Source: Fimbriiglobus ruber (GTDB lineage Bacteria; Planctomycetota; Planctomycetia; Gemmatales; Gemmataceae). Taken from it: a stretch of 64,000 nucleotides of DNA. Numbering within the stretch: position 1 is the stretch's first letter; each line of letters starts with the position of its first letter. Below are positions 52,933-61,217 of this stretch, piece after piece. Where the stretch lies: positions 1,240,001-1,304,000 of the forward strand of contig NZ_NIDE01000004.1 of NCBI RefSeq assembly GCF_002197845.1, in the 5' to 3' direction. Below the pieces are notes generated by a model, which saw only the letters and a list, made by a program, of their open reading frames with translations, made no database searches and was not told the DNA's origin. The position numbers and the translations under genes are program-made.

Positions 52933-53062
52933 GGATTGCCACAAAGAGGCACAAAAAGACACAAAAATAAGACACACTATCGATAAAAATCACCGACACC
53001 TGACTTCGCTCCGGTCTGGATTTCCTTTTTTTGTGCGTTTTTGTGCCTCTTTGTGGCAATCC
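52933..53062. repeat. Long inverted repeat with 35-base arms
   Basis: Arms 52933-52967 and 53028-53062 pair at 33 of 35 positions around a 60-base centre. Each arm contains GCCACAAAGAGGCACAAAAA or its complement. It lies between the LolD-type gene stop and the aminotransferase start. Confidence 0.8.
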
Positions 53063-53069
53063 TTGGGTT

Positions 53070-53798
53070 TCACACGGCGGCGCTCAGCAGCCGCGGTCGA
53101 AAGGAGCCGGGGGTGTCCTCCACGACCTGGCCGTGCGACATCTTGACCACGCGGTCAGTGACGGCGGCGATTTCCAGGTTGTGCGTGACCATGACGATGG
53201 TGACGCCGTCGTCCCGGTTCAACTCGCGGAGCAGGCGGACGATGTCGCCGCCGTTCTCCACGTCCAGGTTGCCGGTTGGCTCGTCCGCGAGGAGGACGCG
53301 GGGGCGGGTGAGCAGCGCCCGGGCGACGGCCGCCCGCTGCATTTCGCCGCCGGACAGCTCGCGGGGCTTGTGCCGCAGCCGGTGGCCCAGGCCGACGCGA
53401 TTCAGTATCTCCTCGGCCCGCAACCGCCACTGTGCCCGCGTCCGCAGCCAGCCGAAGACCGACTGGCCGATGAACGCCGGCATCAGGACGTTGTCGAGCG
53501 TCGTGAGTTCGGGCAGCAGGTGGTAGAACTGGAAGACGAAGCCGAACGTCTTGTTCCGCAGGGCATCCCGCTCCCTGCTGCGGAGGTTGTCGACGCGGCG
53601 GCCGTCCAGGGAAATCGTCCCGGTGTCCGGGGCGTCGAGCGTGCCCAGCAGGTGCAGGAGCGTACTCTTCCCGGACCCGGACGCGCCCACGATGCTCAAG
53701 AATTCCCCGTCGGCGACGGACAGGTTTAACCCCTGTAGCACTTTCACCGTGTCCGCGTGGCGGCGGTAGCTCTTGAACAGGTTCTCGGCGACGAGCAT
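53070..53798 (-). CDS. lolD: LolD-type ABC transporter ATP-binding protein
   Basis: A 242-residue ATPase. Walker A is VGASGSGKSTLLHLL, the Q-loop region is FGFVFQFYHLLPEL (the LolD/MacB-type F-Q-x-x-x-L-L-P motif), the signature is LSGGEMQRAAVARAL and Walker B is VLLADEPTGNLD, followed by the H-loop VTHNLE. It would power the FtsX-like permease encoded just upstream, releasing lipoproteins from the inner membrane as LolCDE does; other MacB-type roles are possible. A pair of hairpins separates the two genes. Confidence 0.88.
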   Translation of the reverse strand: MLVAENLFKSYRRHADTVKVLQGLNLSVADGEFLSIVGASGSGKSTLLHLLGTLDAPDTGTISLDGRRVDNLRSRERDALRNKTFGFVFQFYHLLPELTTLDNVLMPAFIGQSVFGWLRTRAQWRLRAEEILNRVGLGHRLRHKPRELSGGEMQRAAVARALLTRPRVLLADEPTGNLDVENGGDIVRLLRELNRDDGVTIVMVTHNLEIAAVTDRVVKMSHGQVVEDTPGSFRPRLLSAAV

Positions 53799-53836
53799 CG
53801 GTTCTCCAGGCGTCTGAATCGATTTAACAGGCGGGG

Positions 53837-53877
53837 CCGCCGTCCCGGCGGTCCAAGAGACAGGCGAGACGCCTGTC
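53837..53877. repeat. Two small hairpins between permease and ATPase genes
   Basis: CCGCCG (53837-53842) pairs with CGGCGG (53846-53851), and GACAGGCG (53859-53866) pairs with CGCCTGTC (53870-53877). No T run. They may tune expression of the downstream ATPase gene or be dispersed repeats. Confidence 0.5.
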
Positions 53878-53899
53878 CCACCAGACGGACCACTGATGC

Positions 53900-55576
53900 T
53901 TACTCGAATCGCAGCGCGCGGACCGGGTGTAAGCGGGCCGCGCGGAAGGCCGGGAGGACGCTGAACAAGACGGCCGTGATCACCGCCCCGGCGTTAATGA
54001 TCACAATGCTGAGCGGCTCGACGTTGGTCGGGATCTTGTCGAAGTAATAAATACTTCGGTCGAAGATCTGTTGCCCGGTAAGCATCGAGAGGGCCGCTTC
54101 GAGTTCATTGATGTACTCCGTGATGAGCAACCCGAGCACGGTACCGAGGAGCGACCCGACCAGTCCGAGCAACAAGCCGTAACTCAGGAAAATACTCATT
54201 ACGCCCTGGTTCGACGCGCCCAGGGATTTGAGTACGCCGATGTCCCGGTACTTCTCCGAGACGATCATGGAGAAGATCGCGAGGACGCTGAACCCGGACA
54301 CGCCGACGATCATGAACAAGAGGATGTTCAGAATCTTCCGCTCGATATCGATGGCTGCCAGGAGCGGTCCCTGGTGTTGCTGCCAGGTCATCACCCGGGC
54401 TTCCTCGGGTCCGACCAAACTCTGAAGGTCCGGCACGATCGACTTGTTCACGAGCCACGAATCCTTCGCCACGCCGTCTTTGAGCTTCATCTGGATCACG
54501 TTGACCCGCCCGTCCATGCCGCGCATCCGCTGGAGTTCTTCGAGCGGGACGTAAACGAAACTGCCGTCGTACTCGCTCATGTCGGACTTGAAGCAGTCGC
54601 ACACGGCGAACGACCCGAACACCACTTTGTCCCCGGTCGCCCCCACAGTGGCGAGCAGGACGTCGTCGCCTTCTTTGAGCAGATCGATCTCCCGCACGAC
54701 CCCGTTCGCGTCCGGGTACCGCGGGTGGGCGATCGAGTAGCCGAGGATGACGCCGGGCAACCGCGGCGGCGGGGGCGCGGGGATGTCCGGCGGCGGCAGC
54801 ACGAGCGGCGGCGGGACCGGTGCGACTGGAATTTCGAAGGCGCCGTCGGGTTTCGGCTTCGGCAACGCCCCCCCCGGGATGACTGGAATGACCGGCGCCG
54901 GGAGGGCGCCCGCGGACGGGCTCGGGGGGGTATCGAACGGTGAGAATTCGGCAGGAGTCGGTTGCGGCCCCACGACCAACGGCGGGGCCGGTGTTGTGGG
55001 GAAAGGTCCGTTGTTGGGAATCGGGAAGCCCGCCGGTTGGGCCGGGCCGAACGGGTGGTTCTCGATCTCGGCCATATTCCGAAGCCACTCGGCCCGTTCC
55101 TTGGCCTTGGGCGTCAACTCAAAGCTCGGCGTACCGCTCCACCCTTCCTTCGGGTTCTGGCGGACGAGGTAGTCGGCGAAGCGGCCGACGGCCGCGTGCT
55201 TCGCGGGGTCGACGCCGATCAGCCGGACGTGCTTGGTAATCGGGATTTTGCGGCCGATCCGGTCCCGGACCTGGAACTGGAGGAGGGCGAACACCTCGAC
55301 CGTCGGCGACATCGCTTCGACGTGTTGCCCGGCCGGGGACGCGGCGATCCGGGCCATGAGATGTTCGGGCCGCTCGTCGAGCCCGTCCGCCCGGTCGGTC
55401 TCGCACATGACGTCCGCCAGGATGCCGTGCAGGCGGTCCCGGAGTTTGTTGCTGAACCCGCTCATGACACTGTTCACGACGATGAGCGTGGCCACCCCGA
55501 GCATCACGCTGACGATGCAAACGAACGCCAGATACCGCGTGCGCAGGTAGCGCAGGCAGAGGAACAATTTGTACAC
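53900..55576 (-). CDS. LolC/LolE-type FtsX-like permease with Pro-rich insert
   Basis: A 558-residue membrane protein. The first helix (about 15-38) begins FVCIVSVMLGVATLIVVNSV and is followed by SGFSNKLRDRLHGI, the LolC/E signature region. A large extracytoplasmic domain follows (about 45-415), and three helices end the protein (about 430-545), with YRDIGVLKSLGASNQGVMSI, the FtsX coupling motif, and LPAFRAARLHPVRALRFE at the C terminus. About 120 residues inside the extracytoplasmic domain (roughly 175-290) are Pro/Ala-rich, which is not typical of LolC or LolE. GTG start. A single permease suggests a homodimer with LolD. Confidence 0.85.
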   Translation of the reverse strand: MYKLFLCLRYLRTRYLAFVCIVSVMLGVATLIVVNSVMSGFSNKLRDRLHGILADVMCETDRADGLDERPEHLMARIAASPAGQHVEAMSPTVEVFALLQFQVRDRIGRKIPITKHVRLIGVDPAKHAAVGRFADYLVRQNPKEGWSGTPSFELTPKAKERAEWLRNMAEIENHPFGPAQPAGFPIPNNGPFPTTPAPPLVVGPQPTPAEFSPFDTPPSPSAGALPAPVIPVIPGGALPKPKPDGAFEIPVAPVPPPLVLPPPDIPAPPPPRLPGVILGYSIAHPRYPDANGVVREIDLLKEGDDVLLATVGATGDKVVFGSFAVCDCFKSDMSEYDGSFVYVPLEELQRMRGMDGRVNVIQMKLKDGVAKDSWLVNKSIVPDLQSLVGPEEARVMTWQQHQGPLLAAIDIERKILNILLFMIVGVSGFSVLAIFSMIVSEKYRDIGVLKSLGASNQGVMSIFLSYGLLLGLVGSLLGTVLGLLITEYINELEAALSMLTGQQIFDRSIYYFDKIPTNVEPLSIVIINAGAVITAVLFSVLPAFRAARLHPVRALRFE

Positions 55577-56084
55577 GGGCGTCCTTCCCGGGGGTGCAGA
55601 TCAGTCGCGGCGTGGTTCTAGCAAAACCGGGGGGCCTGTGAAAGGGCAAGTTCGCCCTTGTGGAAGGCCGGAATTCGTCGCCGTGGGTGAACGTGGGGGA
55701 AAGCGAAGAATGCGGTCCCGAGAAAAAAACGAATTAACGTCCGACACCTGGAATTCGTGCCCTGAGCGGCACCAAATTCGCCACGAAAGCCGGGTTTGAC
55801 CCGGAGAAATTCGCGTGTTCGTCCGGCGACAGACTATAATAACAGTGTTGAGTTCATTTGTTGATGCCTTCCCCTTCCCGAGAGTTACCTCTTCGGATCC
55901 GGCGGACATCACCCGTGCCGGTCGGGCGGTTGTCGTCCCACCCACAGGGTTTCCGGCGGAATCTTCTCCCCAAAAAATTCGGGCCGTCACGCCCTCGATT
56001 TCCTGCTGCTGCCTGGCAGTAGGTTCGGGTACGTTCTCGCTCCCGAAACCGGCGGAAGACAACTCGTATCGAATGGAACCTATT
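55577..56084. other. Intergenic region between divergent genes
   Basis: About 500 bases between the LolC-type gene and the SlyD-like gene. A TATAAT at 55835-55840 could be the -10 of the plus-strand gene, giving a leader of about 240 bases, but its -35 is poor. Frames open on both strands have no supported start. Confidence 0.4.
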
Positions 56085-56546
56085 ATGCGCACGACAAAGA
56101 CGGGCGACCGGATTCTGGTCCACTACATCAAGCGCTTCGAGGAAGGAACGGAAGTGTCGTCCCGGACCCGCGGGGACGACCCGATGGAAGTGACCGTCGG
56201 CACCCCCCACAAACGATTACCCGGGCTGAACCGGGAACTGGTCGGCCTGGCTCCGGGCCAAGACGTCGTGGTCACCATTCCCCCCGGACGACCTTACGGG
56301 GCGGTCGACCCCGAGCGCGTCCTGCGGCTGGCCCGGAAACGGTTCCCGGAGGACCAAAACTTCCCCGTCGGTCAGTTGGTGCGGTTCACGGGCAAATCCG
56401 GGCGGGCGCGGTCCGTTCGGGTCGTGAGTGTTGCCGAGCAACACGTGGTGGTCGACACCAACCACCCCCGGGCCGGGCAAGGGCTCGAGTTGGAGATCGA
56501 ACTGGTCGCTTTCCTGGCCCCGACGCCCGAAACGGCAACGTCGTGA
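56085..56546 (+). CDS. SlyD-like FKBP-type peptidyl-prolyl isomerase
   Basis: About 153 residues. The FKBP half-barrel is interrupted by the insert-in-flap domain: GDRILVHYIKRFEEGTEVSS, then VGTPHKRLPGLNRELVGLAP (the position of LIPGLExALxGM in the family), GQDVVVTIPPGRPYGAVDPE and VVVDTNHPRAGQGLELEIEL (the DxNHPLAGxxLxFxV motif). It catalyses proline isomerisation and chaperones folding. The His-rich metal-binding tail of E. coli SlyD is absent. The ATG at 56085 was chosen because the domain begins there; the frame is open 270 bases upstream. Confidence 0.85.
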   Translation: MRTTKTGDRILVHYIKRFEEGTEVSSRTRGDDPMEVTVGTPHKRLPGLNRELVGLAPGQDVVVTIPPGRPYGAVDPERVLRLARKRFPEDQNFPVGQLVRFTGKSGRARSVRVVSVAEQHVVVDTNHPRAGQGLELEIELVAFLAPTPETATS

Positions 56547-56599
56547 CCAGCTGTGGCCGGGCGCCCGTCCCCAACTCTCCTAATCCCACGAGGTAATCC

Positions 56600-57349
56600 G
56601 TGGCCCGGCCGACATCCGCAGACCTGCCGAATACTAACCTGTTGTTGGCCTACGTGGCCGACCTGGAACTGGAGGTGGATCGCCTGCGGAAGCAGGCCGA
56701 CTACCTCCGGCACGAGGCCCGGGATACGGTCCGGCGCGTCCTTTCCCTGTGTGCCGCCCCGAACGCGGGAGCCGTCCCGCCCGCCCTGGCGGAATTTGAG
56801 GCGACCGCCCGCCACCTCGGTGCCGTCGTCCGCGACCTGCACGACCCGCCCGGCTACCACCCCGCCCACGACCAGGTGATCGCCATCGCGGTCCGCCCGC
56901 TGGCCGAGCAGGTATTCCGGTGGCAACAGCGCCTGACCGGGCGCGCCGAAGTGACCCTGCGGTTGGGGTTGGAAGCCGACCACGTCGAGTGGTTCCCGGC
57001 CCGATTGCGCCACATCCTCGACAACCTGTTCTCGAACGCCTTCCGCTACCGCGACCCGATCAAGTCCGAGGCGTGGGTGTTCCTCGGTCTGCGGGCGACC
57101 GACTCGGAATACGAGTTTCGGGTGTCGGACAACGGGATGGGTCTGCCGGCGGGGCACGCGTTCCAGGCGGCCGAACTGTTGTCCCGGGCGGCCCCGGTGC
57201 GGGAAGCCGGCGTGGGCGTCGGGCTGTCGGTGGTCAAACTGTTGGTCGAGCAAAGTGGAGGTACGTTAACTGTGCGTTCCGAGGACGGTCGGGGGACGGA
57301 CTTCGTTCTCACCTTGCCCCGGTACGACATGGCTGATTTTCTGACGTGA
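56600..57349 (+). CDS. Histidine-kinase-like ATPase without a clear H box
   Basis: A 249-residue soluble protein. An N-terminal helix or coiled coil (LLLAYVADLELEVDRLRKQA) leads to a region where a dimerisation and phosphoacceptor domain would sit; only RHLGAVVRDLHD resembles it, and no standard H-E motif is present. The C-terminal HATPase domain (about 135-245) is complete: N box HILDNLFSNAFRYRD, G1 DNGMGL, G2 GVGVGLSVVKLLVEQSGG. No sensor or membrane segment. GTG start after GAGG. Could be a cytoplasmic kinase partnered with an unseen phosphotransfer protein, or an anti-sigma-like ATPase. Confidence 0.75.
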   Translation: MARPTSADLPNTNLLLAYVADLELEVDRLRKQADYLRHEARDTVRRVLSLCAAPNAGAVPPALAEFEATARHLGAVVRDLHDPPGYHPAHDQVIAIAVRPLAEQVFRWQQRLTGRAEVTLRLGLEADHVEWFPARLRHILDNLFSNAFRYRDPIKSEAWVFLGLRATDSEYEFRVSDNGMGLPAGHAFQAAELLSRAAPVREAGVGVGLSVVKLLVEQSGGTLTVRSEDGRGTDFVLTLPRYDMADFLT

Positions 57350-57394
57350 GAACCTTCGGCCGAATCGGTCTGGCCGCCTCTCCTATCCTCCATC

Positions 57395-57426
57395 CGCGGG
57401 CCGACCGCTCAACCGGTCGGCCCGCG
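57395..57426. terminator. Perfect 12-bp hairpin after the HATPase gene
   Basis: Arms 57395-57406 and 57415-57426 pair perfectly around eight bases. No T run; terminator function is uncertain. Confidence 0.5.
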
Positions 57427-57443
57427 AATCCGCTACGGTAACC

Positions 57444-58265
57444 ATGCACATTCAAGTCGATTGCGAGATCGCTCTCGCCTTCCCCGAACCGGCGGCCGTC
57501 ATCCTGATGCTGTCGCTGCACCCGTCGATCGCCCCGGCCGCCCGGGGGTCCGAGCGACTTGAGGTTGATCCCGCGGTCGGGCTGCACCGATTCACCGACG
57601 TGTACGGGAATCGGTGCGCGCGGGTGTTCGTCCCGGCGGGGCGGGCGGTGTTCCGCCATTTCGCGGTGGTCGAGAACTCCGGTCTGCCGGACGCCCAGGT
57701 GTGGAACGCCCACCAGCACCTCGTGCAAGAGTTGCCGGACGACGCCCTGTTGTTCCTGCTCGCCAGCCGGTATTGCGAAGTCGATAGTGAGTTGAAGGAG
57801 ACCGCCTGGGCCATGTTCGGCACCCTGCCGGCCGGGTGGTCTTTGGTCCGCGCGGTTTGCACGTTCGTCCACCAGCACGTCCGGTTCGACTACTTGCAGG
57901 CACGGGCGAATCGGACGGCTCTGGACGTGTACCGGGAGCGGGTCGGCGTGTGCCGGGACTTCACCCATCTGGCGGTGACCCTGTGCCGGTGTCTGAACAT
58001 CCCGGCCCGGTATTGCACCGGGTATCTGGGCGACATCGGCGTCCCGGTTGTCCCCGAGCCGATGGACGTCAGTGCCTGGTTCGAGGTTTACCTCGGCGGC
58101 CAGTGGCACACGTTCGACGCCCGGCACAACGTTCCCCGGATCGGCCGGGTGGTGGTCGCCCGCGGCCGGGACGCGGCGGACGTCGCCCTGACGACGGCGT
58201 TCGGGGTGAACCGGCTGGAGACGTTCCGGGTCGGGACGATTGAGGTGGCGGGGCCGTCTCGGTGA
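57444..58265 (+). CDS. Transglutaminase-like cysteine protease-fold protein
   Basis: A 273-residue soluble protein of the bacterial transglutaminase-like superfamily. The N-terminal beta domain (about 1-85) includes LHPSIAPAARGSERLEVDP and FTDVYGNRCARVFVPAG; the catalytic part has the Cys in RERVGVCRDFTHLAVTLCR, then IPARYCTGYLGDIGVP, MDVSAWFEVYLGGQWHTFD and ARHNVPRIGRVVVARGRDA. In this subgroup Ser occupies the place of the usual His before AWFEV, and the ARHN His may serve. Members are predicted amidases or proteases of unknown substrate. The preceding kinase-like gene is on the same strand. Confidence 0.85.
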   Translation: MHIQVDCEIALAFPEPAAVILMLSLHPSIAPAARGSERLEVDPAVGLHRFTDVYGNRCARVFVPAGRAVFRHFAVVENSGLPDAQVWNAHQHLVQELPDDALLFLLASRYCEVDSELKETAWAMFGTLPAGWSLVRAVCTFVHQHVRFDYLQARANRTALDVYRERVGVCRDFTHLAVTLCRCLNIPARYCTGYLGDIGVPVVPEPMDVSAWFEVYLGGQWHTFDARHNVPRIGRVVVARGRDAADVALTTAFGVNRLETFRVGTIEVAGPSR

Positions 58266-58276
58266 GTCGCCCGTGG

Positions 58277-58699
58277 TCACTCCCCGGGCAACTTTCCACC
58301 GGGGGTCAGATTATTGATCACGTCCGGCAAATGTCGGGCGAGTTTCGCGACCAAATCGTCGACCGACAGCCCGGACGCCCGGGCCATCTCGCCCAACTTG
58401 TCTTCCCCGATCCCGTCCCTGACCTGATCCGGCGTGATCGACTGGTTCGCACCCGTCCCGACCCAGGAATTAAAGACCCCGTCGAGCCCTTTGCCTTTGA
58501 ACCGTTCTCGTAGCACGCCCAGGGCCACCCCGAGCGCGCCGGACGCGAGTGACCCGCCGCCCGTCGGGGCGCCTGGGTCTGGTGCCGTCGTGGTCCCCTG
58601 TCCCTTTTGTCCGAGCAGGACGCCCAGTACCAGTTCCACGATTTTCGCCCGGTCGCCCATTCCAAACAAATTAAGAATAAACTGAACGAGAGTGTTCAT
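58277..58699 (-). CDS. YidB/DUF937-like protein, 140 aa
   Basis: Starts MNTLVQFILNLFGMGDRAKI with GGGAG upstream of the ATG at 58699. A Gly/Thr-rich linker follows (about 33-50), then LGVALGVLRERFKGKGLDGV, NSWVGTGANQSITPDQVRDG and LSVDDLVAKLARHLPDVINN, and the tail ends in TPGGKLPG. These match the YidB/DUF937 family, which is widespread and of unknown function. It converges with the transglutaminase-like gene with an 11-base gap. Confidence 0.82.
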   Translation of the reverse strand: MNTLVQFILNLFGMGDRAKIVELVLGVLLGQKGQGTTTAPDPGAPTGGGSLASGALGVALGVLRERFKGKGLDGVFNSWVGTGANQSITPDQVRDGIGEDKLGEMARASGLSVDDLVAKLARHLPDVINNLTPGGKLPGE

Positions 58700-58938
58700 C
58701 CGTTTCTCCCAAGTGAGCCCGTGATGCGAATGGGTTAAAATCGTATTCTCGCAATAATTTACTGTGCCCCGTGTTACGCGGACATGCTGCGTGGCAAATC
58801 CGTCCGCGAGAAACGGCTTGCGGGCCGGTTCCACGGGTTCGTTCCGGCGACACGATTGGCGAGAAACGTGTCCTACTCATCTGGTAACGACAGCGCGGGT
58901 ATAATTGCGGTGTCGTCTAGAAGCCCGGGGGGTGCGTC

Positions 58939-60105
58939 GTGTCACATTCGTTGTCGCGGGTGCAAGCGGCGGCGCTCGGCGTCGTCGTGTTAATCGCCCT
59001 CGCCGCCGGCGGGGTCGGGCTGGCGCGGGTCGCCGCCCGCCAGGGGTTGTGGGCGGACACGGTCGAGGTGACCGTCGGGTTCCCCGAGGTCCACGACGTT
59101 TCCCCGGGTACGCCCGTTCGTATCCGCGGCGTCGACGCCGGGCAGGTCGTGGCGATCGAGTACCCGGACCACGACGGGGACGGCGCGAACGTCACCCTCC
59201 GCCTGCGGGTCGAAGGGAAGTACGCCGGACGGCTATACGCGGACGCGGCGGCCCAGATTCACTCGACCGGCTTGCTCGGAGCCAAAGTGATCGCGGTCAC
59301 CCCCGGGACGCCGGCCGCCGGCCCGCTCCAGGACGGCCGCCTCCGCGCAACCGAGGCGCCGGACCTCGCCCAGGCCGCCGCCAAACTCGGGGCGGCTGCC
59401 GGAAAGATCGGCGATGTGGCCGACGAAGCCAAGCAGTTCGTGAAGGACGTCCGCGGCGGGAACGGGACACTCGGCCGGCTCGTGAAAGACGACGATCTTT
59501 ACCAGGACATCAAGGGGCTGACGACCGACGCCAGGCAGATGGTCCGCCGCGGCGACCAGGCCCTCGGCAAGGTCGACGGGAAGGTCCAGGACGTTCAACG
59601 GTTCGTGGACGACGGCCGCGAGACCCTGCGGTCCGTCCGCCAGGGGACGGACGCGATCCAGCGGATGCCGATCATCCGCGGGTACGTCGAGGACGCGACC
59701 GCCGCCCTCGTCCGCCCGTCGTGCCGCCGCGAGGCCGTGACGTACAGCACGGCGGACATCTTCGAGCCCGGCACGGCGATCCTGACCGACGCCGGCCGCG
59801 ACCACCTCGCCTTCGTGGTGAACTGGTTGAAGGGCGTGCAGAACGACAAGGCGGAACTCGCCGTGGCGGCCGTGTGCGACCCGAACGACCCCTCCCAGAC
59901 GGCCGCCTCGGCTGCCGAGCTGACGCGCAAGCAGAGCGAGGCGGTGACCGAATACTTAAAAGCCCGCGGGGTTTATAAGATAGGTTGGTGGTCCCGCCGC
60001 AAAGTCGCGACCGTCGGGCTCGGGTTCGGCCCGTCCCCGGTCGTCGAGAAGCAGCCGGTCCCGCCGTCGTACGTCCAGGTGGTGTTGTTCACGCCCCAGA
60101 GTTGA
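58939..60105 (+). CDS. MCE/MlaD-domain protein with OmpA-like C-terminal domain
   Basis: A 388-residue protein. One N-terminal membrane helix (about 10-32, ALGVVVLIALAAGGVGLARV). The MCE domain (about 38-130) reads VEVTVGFPEVHDVSPGTPVR, IRGVDAGQVVAIEYP and IHSTGLLGAKVIAV. A helical segment (about 145-255) with DARQMVRRGDQALGKVDGKV follows, and the C-terminal 130 residues resemble an OmpA-like domain (FEPGTAILTDAGRDHLAFVV, TRKQSEAVTEYLKARGVYKI). MCE proteins form lipid-transport rings or tubes; the OmpA-like tail could bind peptidoglycan or act at the outer membrane. No ABC permease or ATPase is adjacent. GTG start. Confidence 0.82.
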   Translation: MSHSLSRVQAAALGVVVLIALAAGGVGLARVAARQGLWADTVEVTVGFPEVHDVSPGTPVRIRGVDAGQVVAIEYPDHDGDGANVTLRLRVEGKYAGRLYADAAAQIHSTGLLGAKVIAVTPGTPAAGPLQDGRLRATEAPDLAQAAAKLGAAAGKIGDVADEAKQFVKDVRGGNGTLGRLVKDDDLYQDIKGLTTDARQMVRRGDQALGKVDGKVQDVQRFVDDGRETLRSVRQGTDAIQRMPIIRGYVEDATAALVRPSCRREAVTYSTADIFEPGTAILTDAGRDHLAFVVNWLKGVQNDKAELAVAAVCDPNDPSQTAASAAELTRKQSEAVTEYLKARGVYKIGWWSRRKVATVGLGFGPSPVVEKQPVPPSYVQVVLFTPQS

Positions 60106-60188
60106 CGGGTGGCATGACATCGTTTCCGGCCGATTCGGATTCATCGCACGGCGGACTCGGGCACTCTGTTCCGGGCGCAGGAGGTCGC

Positions 60189-61115
60189 GTGACACCCCAA
60201 CTCGAACTGCCCGCGCCGACCGCGCCCGAGGCCGCCCGGGTTACGCTGCTTTATCACTTTTGCCGGCTCCAACTGCCGGCCGTCGTCGTCGCCGAGTCGG
60301 CGTTCCGCACCCACCTCGACCGCACGTTCCGGATTTACGCCCCCAAGGCCGGCGGGCCGGTCACCTGGGCCGGATACCTCGACGGGCTCTACGCCCTCGA
60401 CTGGCTGGTGTGCGTCGGCTGCCTGGCGGGTCAGACGCCGGCGTGGGAATTGCTCTTCGCCGCGCGGACCGGCCGCACCGACTGTCTTCTGGTTGATGCC
60501 TTGCGCGCCCGGGCCTGCCGACTTTACCCGCGGGACGAAGAAAAACAGGACAGTGCGGTGACCGAGTTCTGGAGCCAGCTGATCGTCCCCGAGGGCGAGC
60601 GCGGCACCCCCGTTCTCGCCCGTTACGACGGCCAGCGGCCGCTCGCCCCGTGGCTCATCCGCGTCTTTCAGAACTGGCACCTGTCGAAACTCCGGGCGCA
60701 GTCCGGCGTGTCCGCCCTGCCGGACGACGACATCGCCATGCCGATCCCGCCGGTCTCGAACGCCGATACCCGGTGGCACGAATCGTTCTGTGCCGCCGCC
60801 CGGGACTGGCTCGGCGCGGTGTCCGAGAGCGAGCGGTTGATTCTCGGCCTGCGGTGGCGGTACCGGATGAGCCAGCGGGACGTGGCCCACCTGCTTGGCG
60901 TCCACGAGGGGACGATCTCCCGCCAGACGGACAAACTCCGCGACAAATCGTTGGAAATCATCGGCCACCGCCTGGTCGCCGACGGCTGGACCGGCGACGA
61001 CCTCGAAGGGTTCATCCTGACCGAGATGGGCGGGTTGCTCGTCGACGAACCCAGCCTGTCCGCCGACCAACTCGGCCGGATGCTCGCGGCCCGGGGCAAA
61101 AAGCTGCCGGTGTAG
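60189..61115 (+). CDS. Atypical sigma-70-like factor, 308 aa
   Basis: The C-terminal part (about 210-270) is a sigma region 4: VSESERLILGLRWRYRMSQR followed by DVAHLLGVHEGTISRQTDKL, a helix-turn-helix. The N-terminal part has scattered features of region 2 (APEAARVTLLYHFCRL, VVVAESAFRTHLDRTFRIY, LIRVFQNWHLSKLRAQ) but a weak -10-recognition motif. GTG start at 60189 with AGGAGG just upstream; an ATG at 60114 would add 25 residues. The last 40 residues (FILTEMGGLLVDEPSLSADQ) form a tail not seen in ordinary ECF factors. No anti-sigma gene adjacent. Confidence 0.72.
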   Translation: MTPQLELPAPTAPEAARVTLLYHFCRLQLPAVVVAESAFRTHLDRTFRIYAPKAGGPVTWAGYLDGLYALDWLVCVGCLAGQTPAWELLFAARTGRTDCLLVDALRARACRLYPRDEEKQDSAVTEFWSQLIVPEGERGTPVLARYDGQRPLAPWLIRVFQNWHLSKLRAQSGVSALPDDDIAMPIPPVSNADTRWHESFCAAARDWLGAVSESERLILGLRWRYRMSQRDVAHLLGVHEGTISRQTDKLRDKSLEIIGHRLVADGWTGDDLEGFILTEMGGLLVDEPSLSADQLGRMLAARGKKLPV

Positions 61116-61217
61116 CGGGACACGACTCTCATCACTTCGTCTTCTGTGGCCTCCGGTTCGCCGCCCCGCTCTCCGGTTCGTAGCGTATCGGGACGCGACA
61201 CCGCCGGAGTTATCTCG

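Noticed and set aside
55601-56092. Minus-strand frame of 163 codons between the permease and SlyD-like genes
   Set aside because: No supported start or domain; overlaps the probable leader of the SlyD-like gene.
58060-58150. Transglutaminase-like protein apparently lacking its catalytic His before AWFEV
   Set aside because: As far as I recall, Ser at this place is normal for this bacterial subgroup, so it was not reported as a loss.
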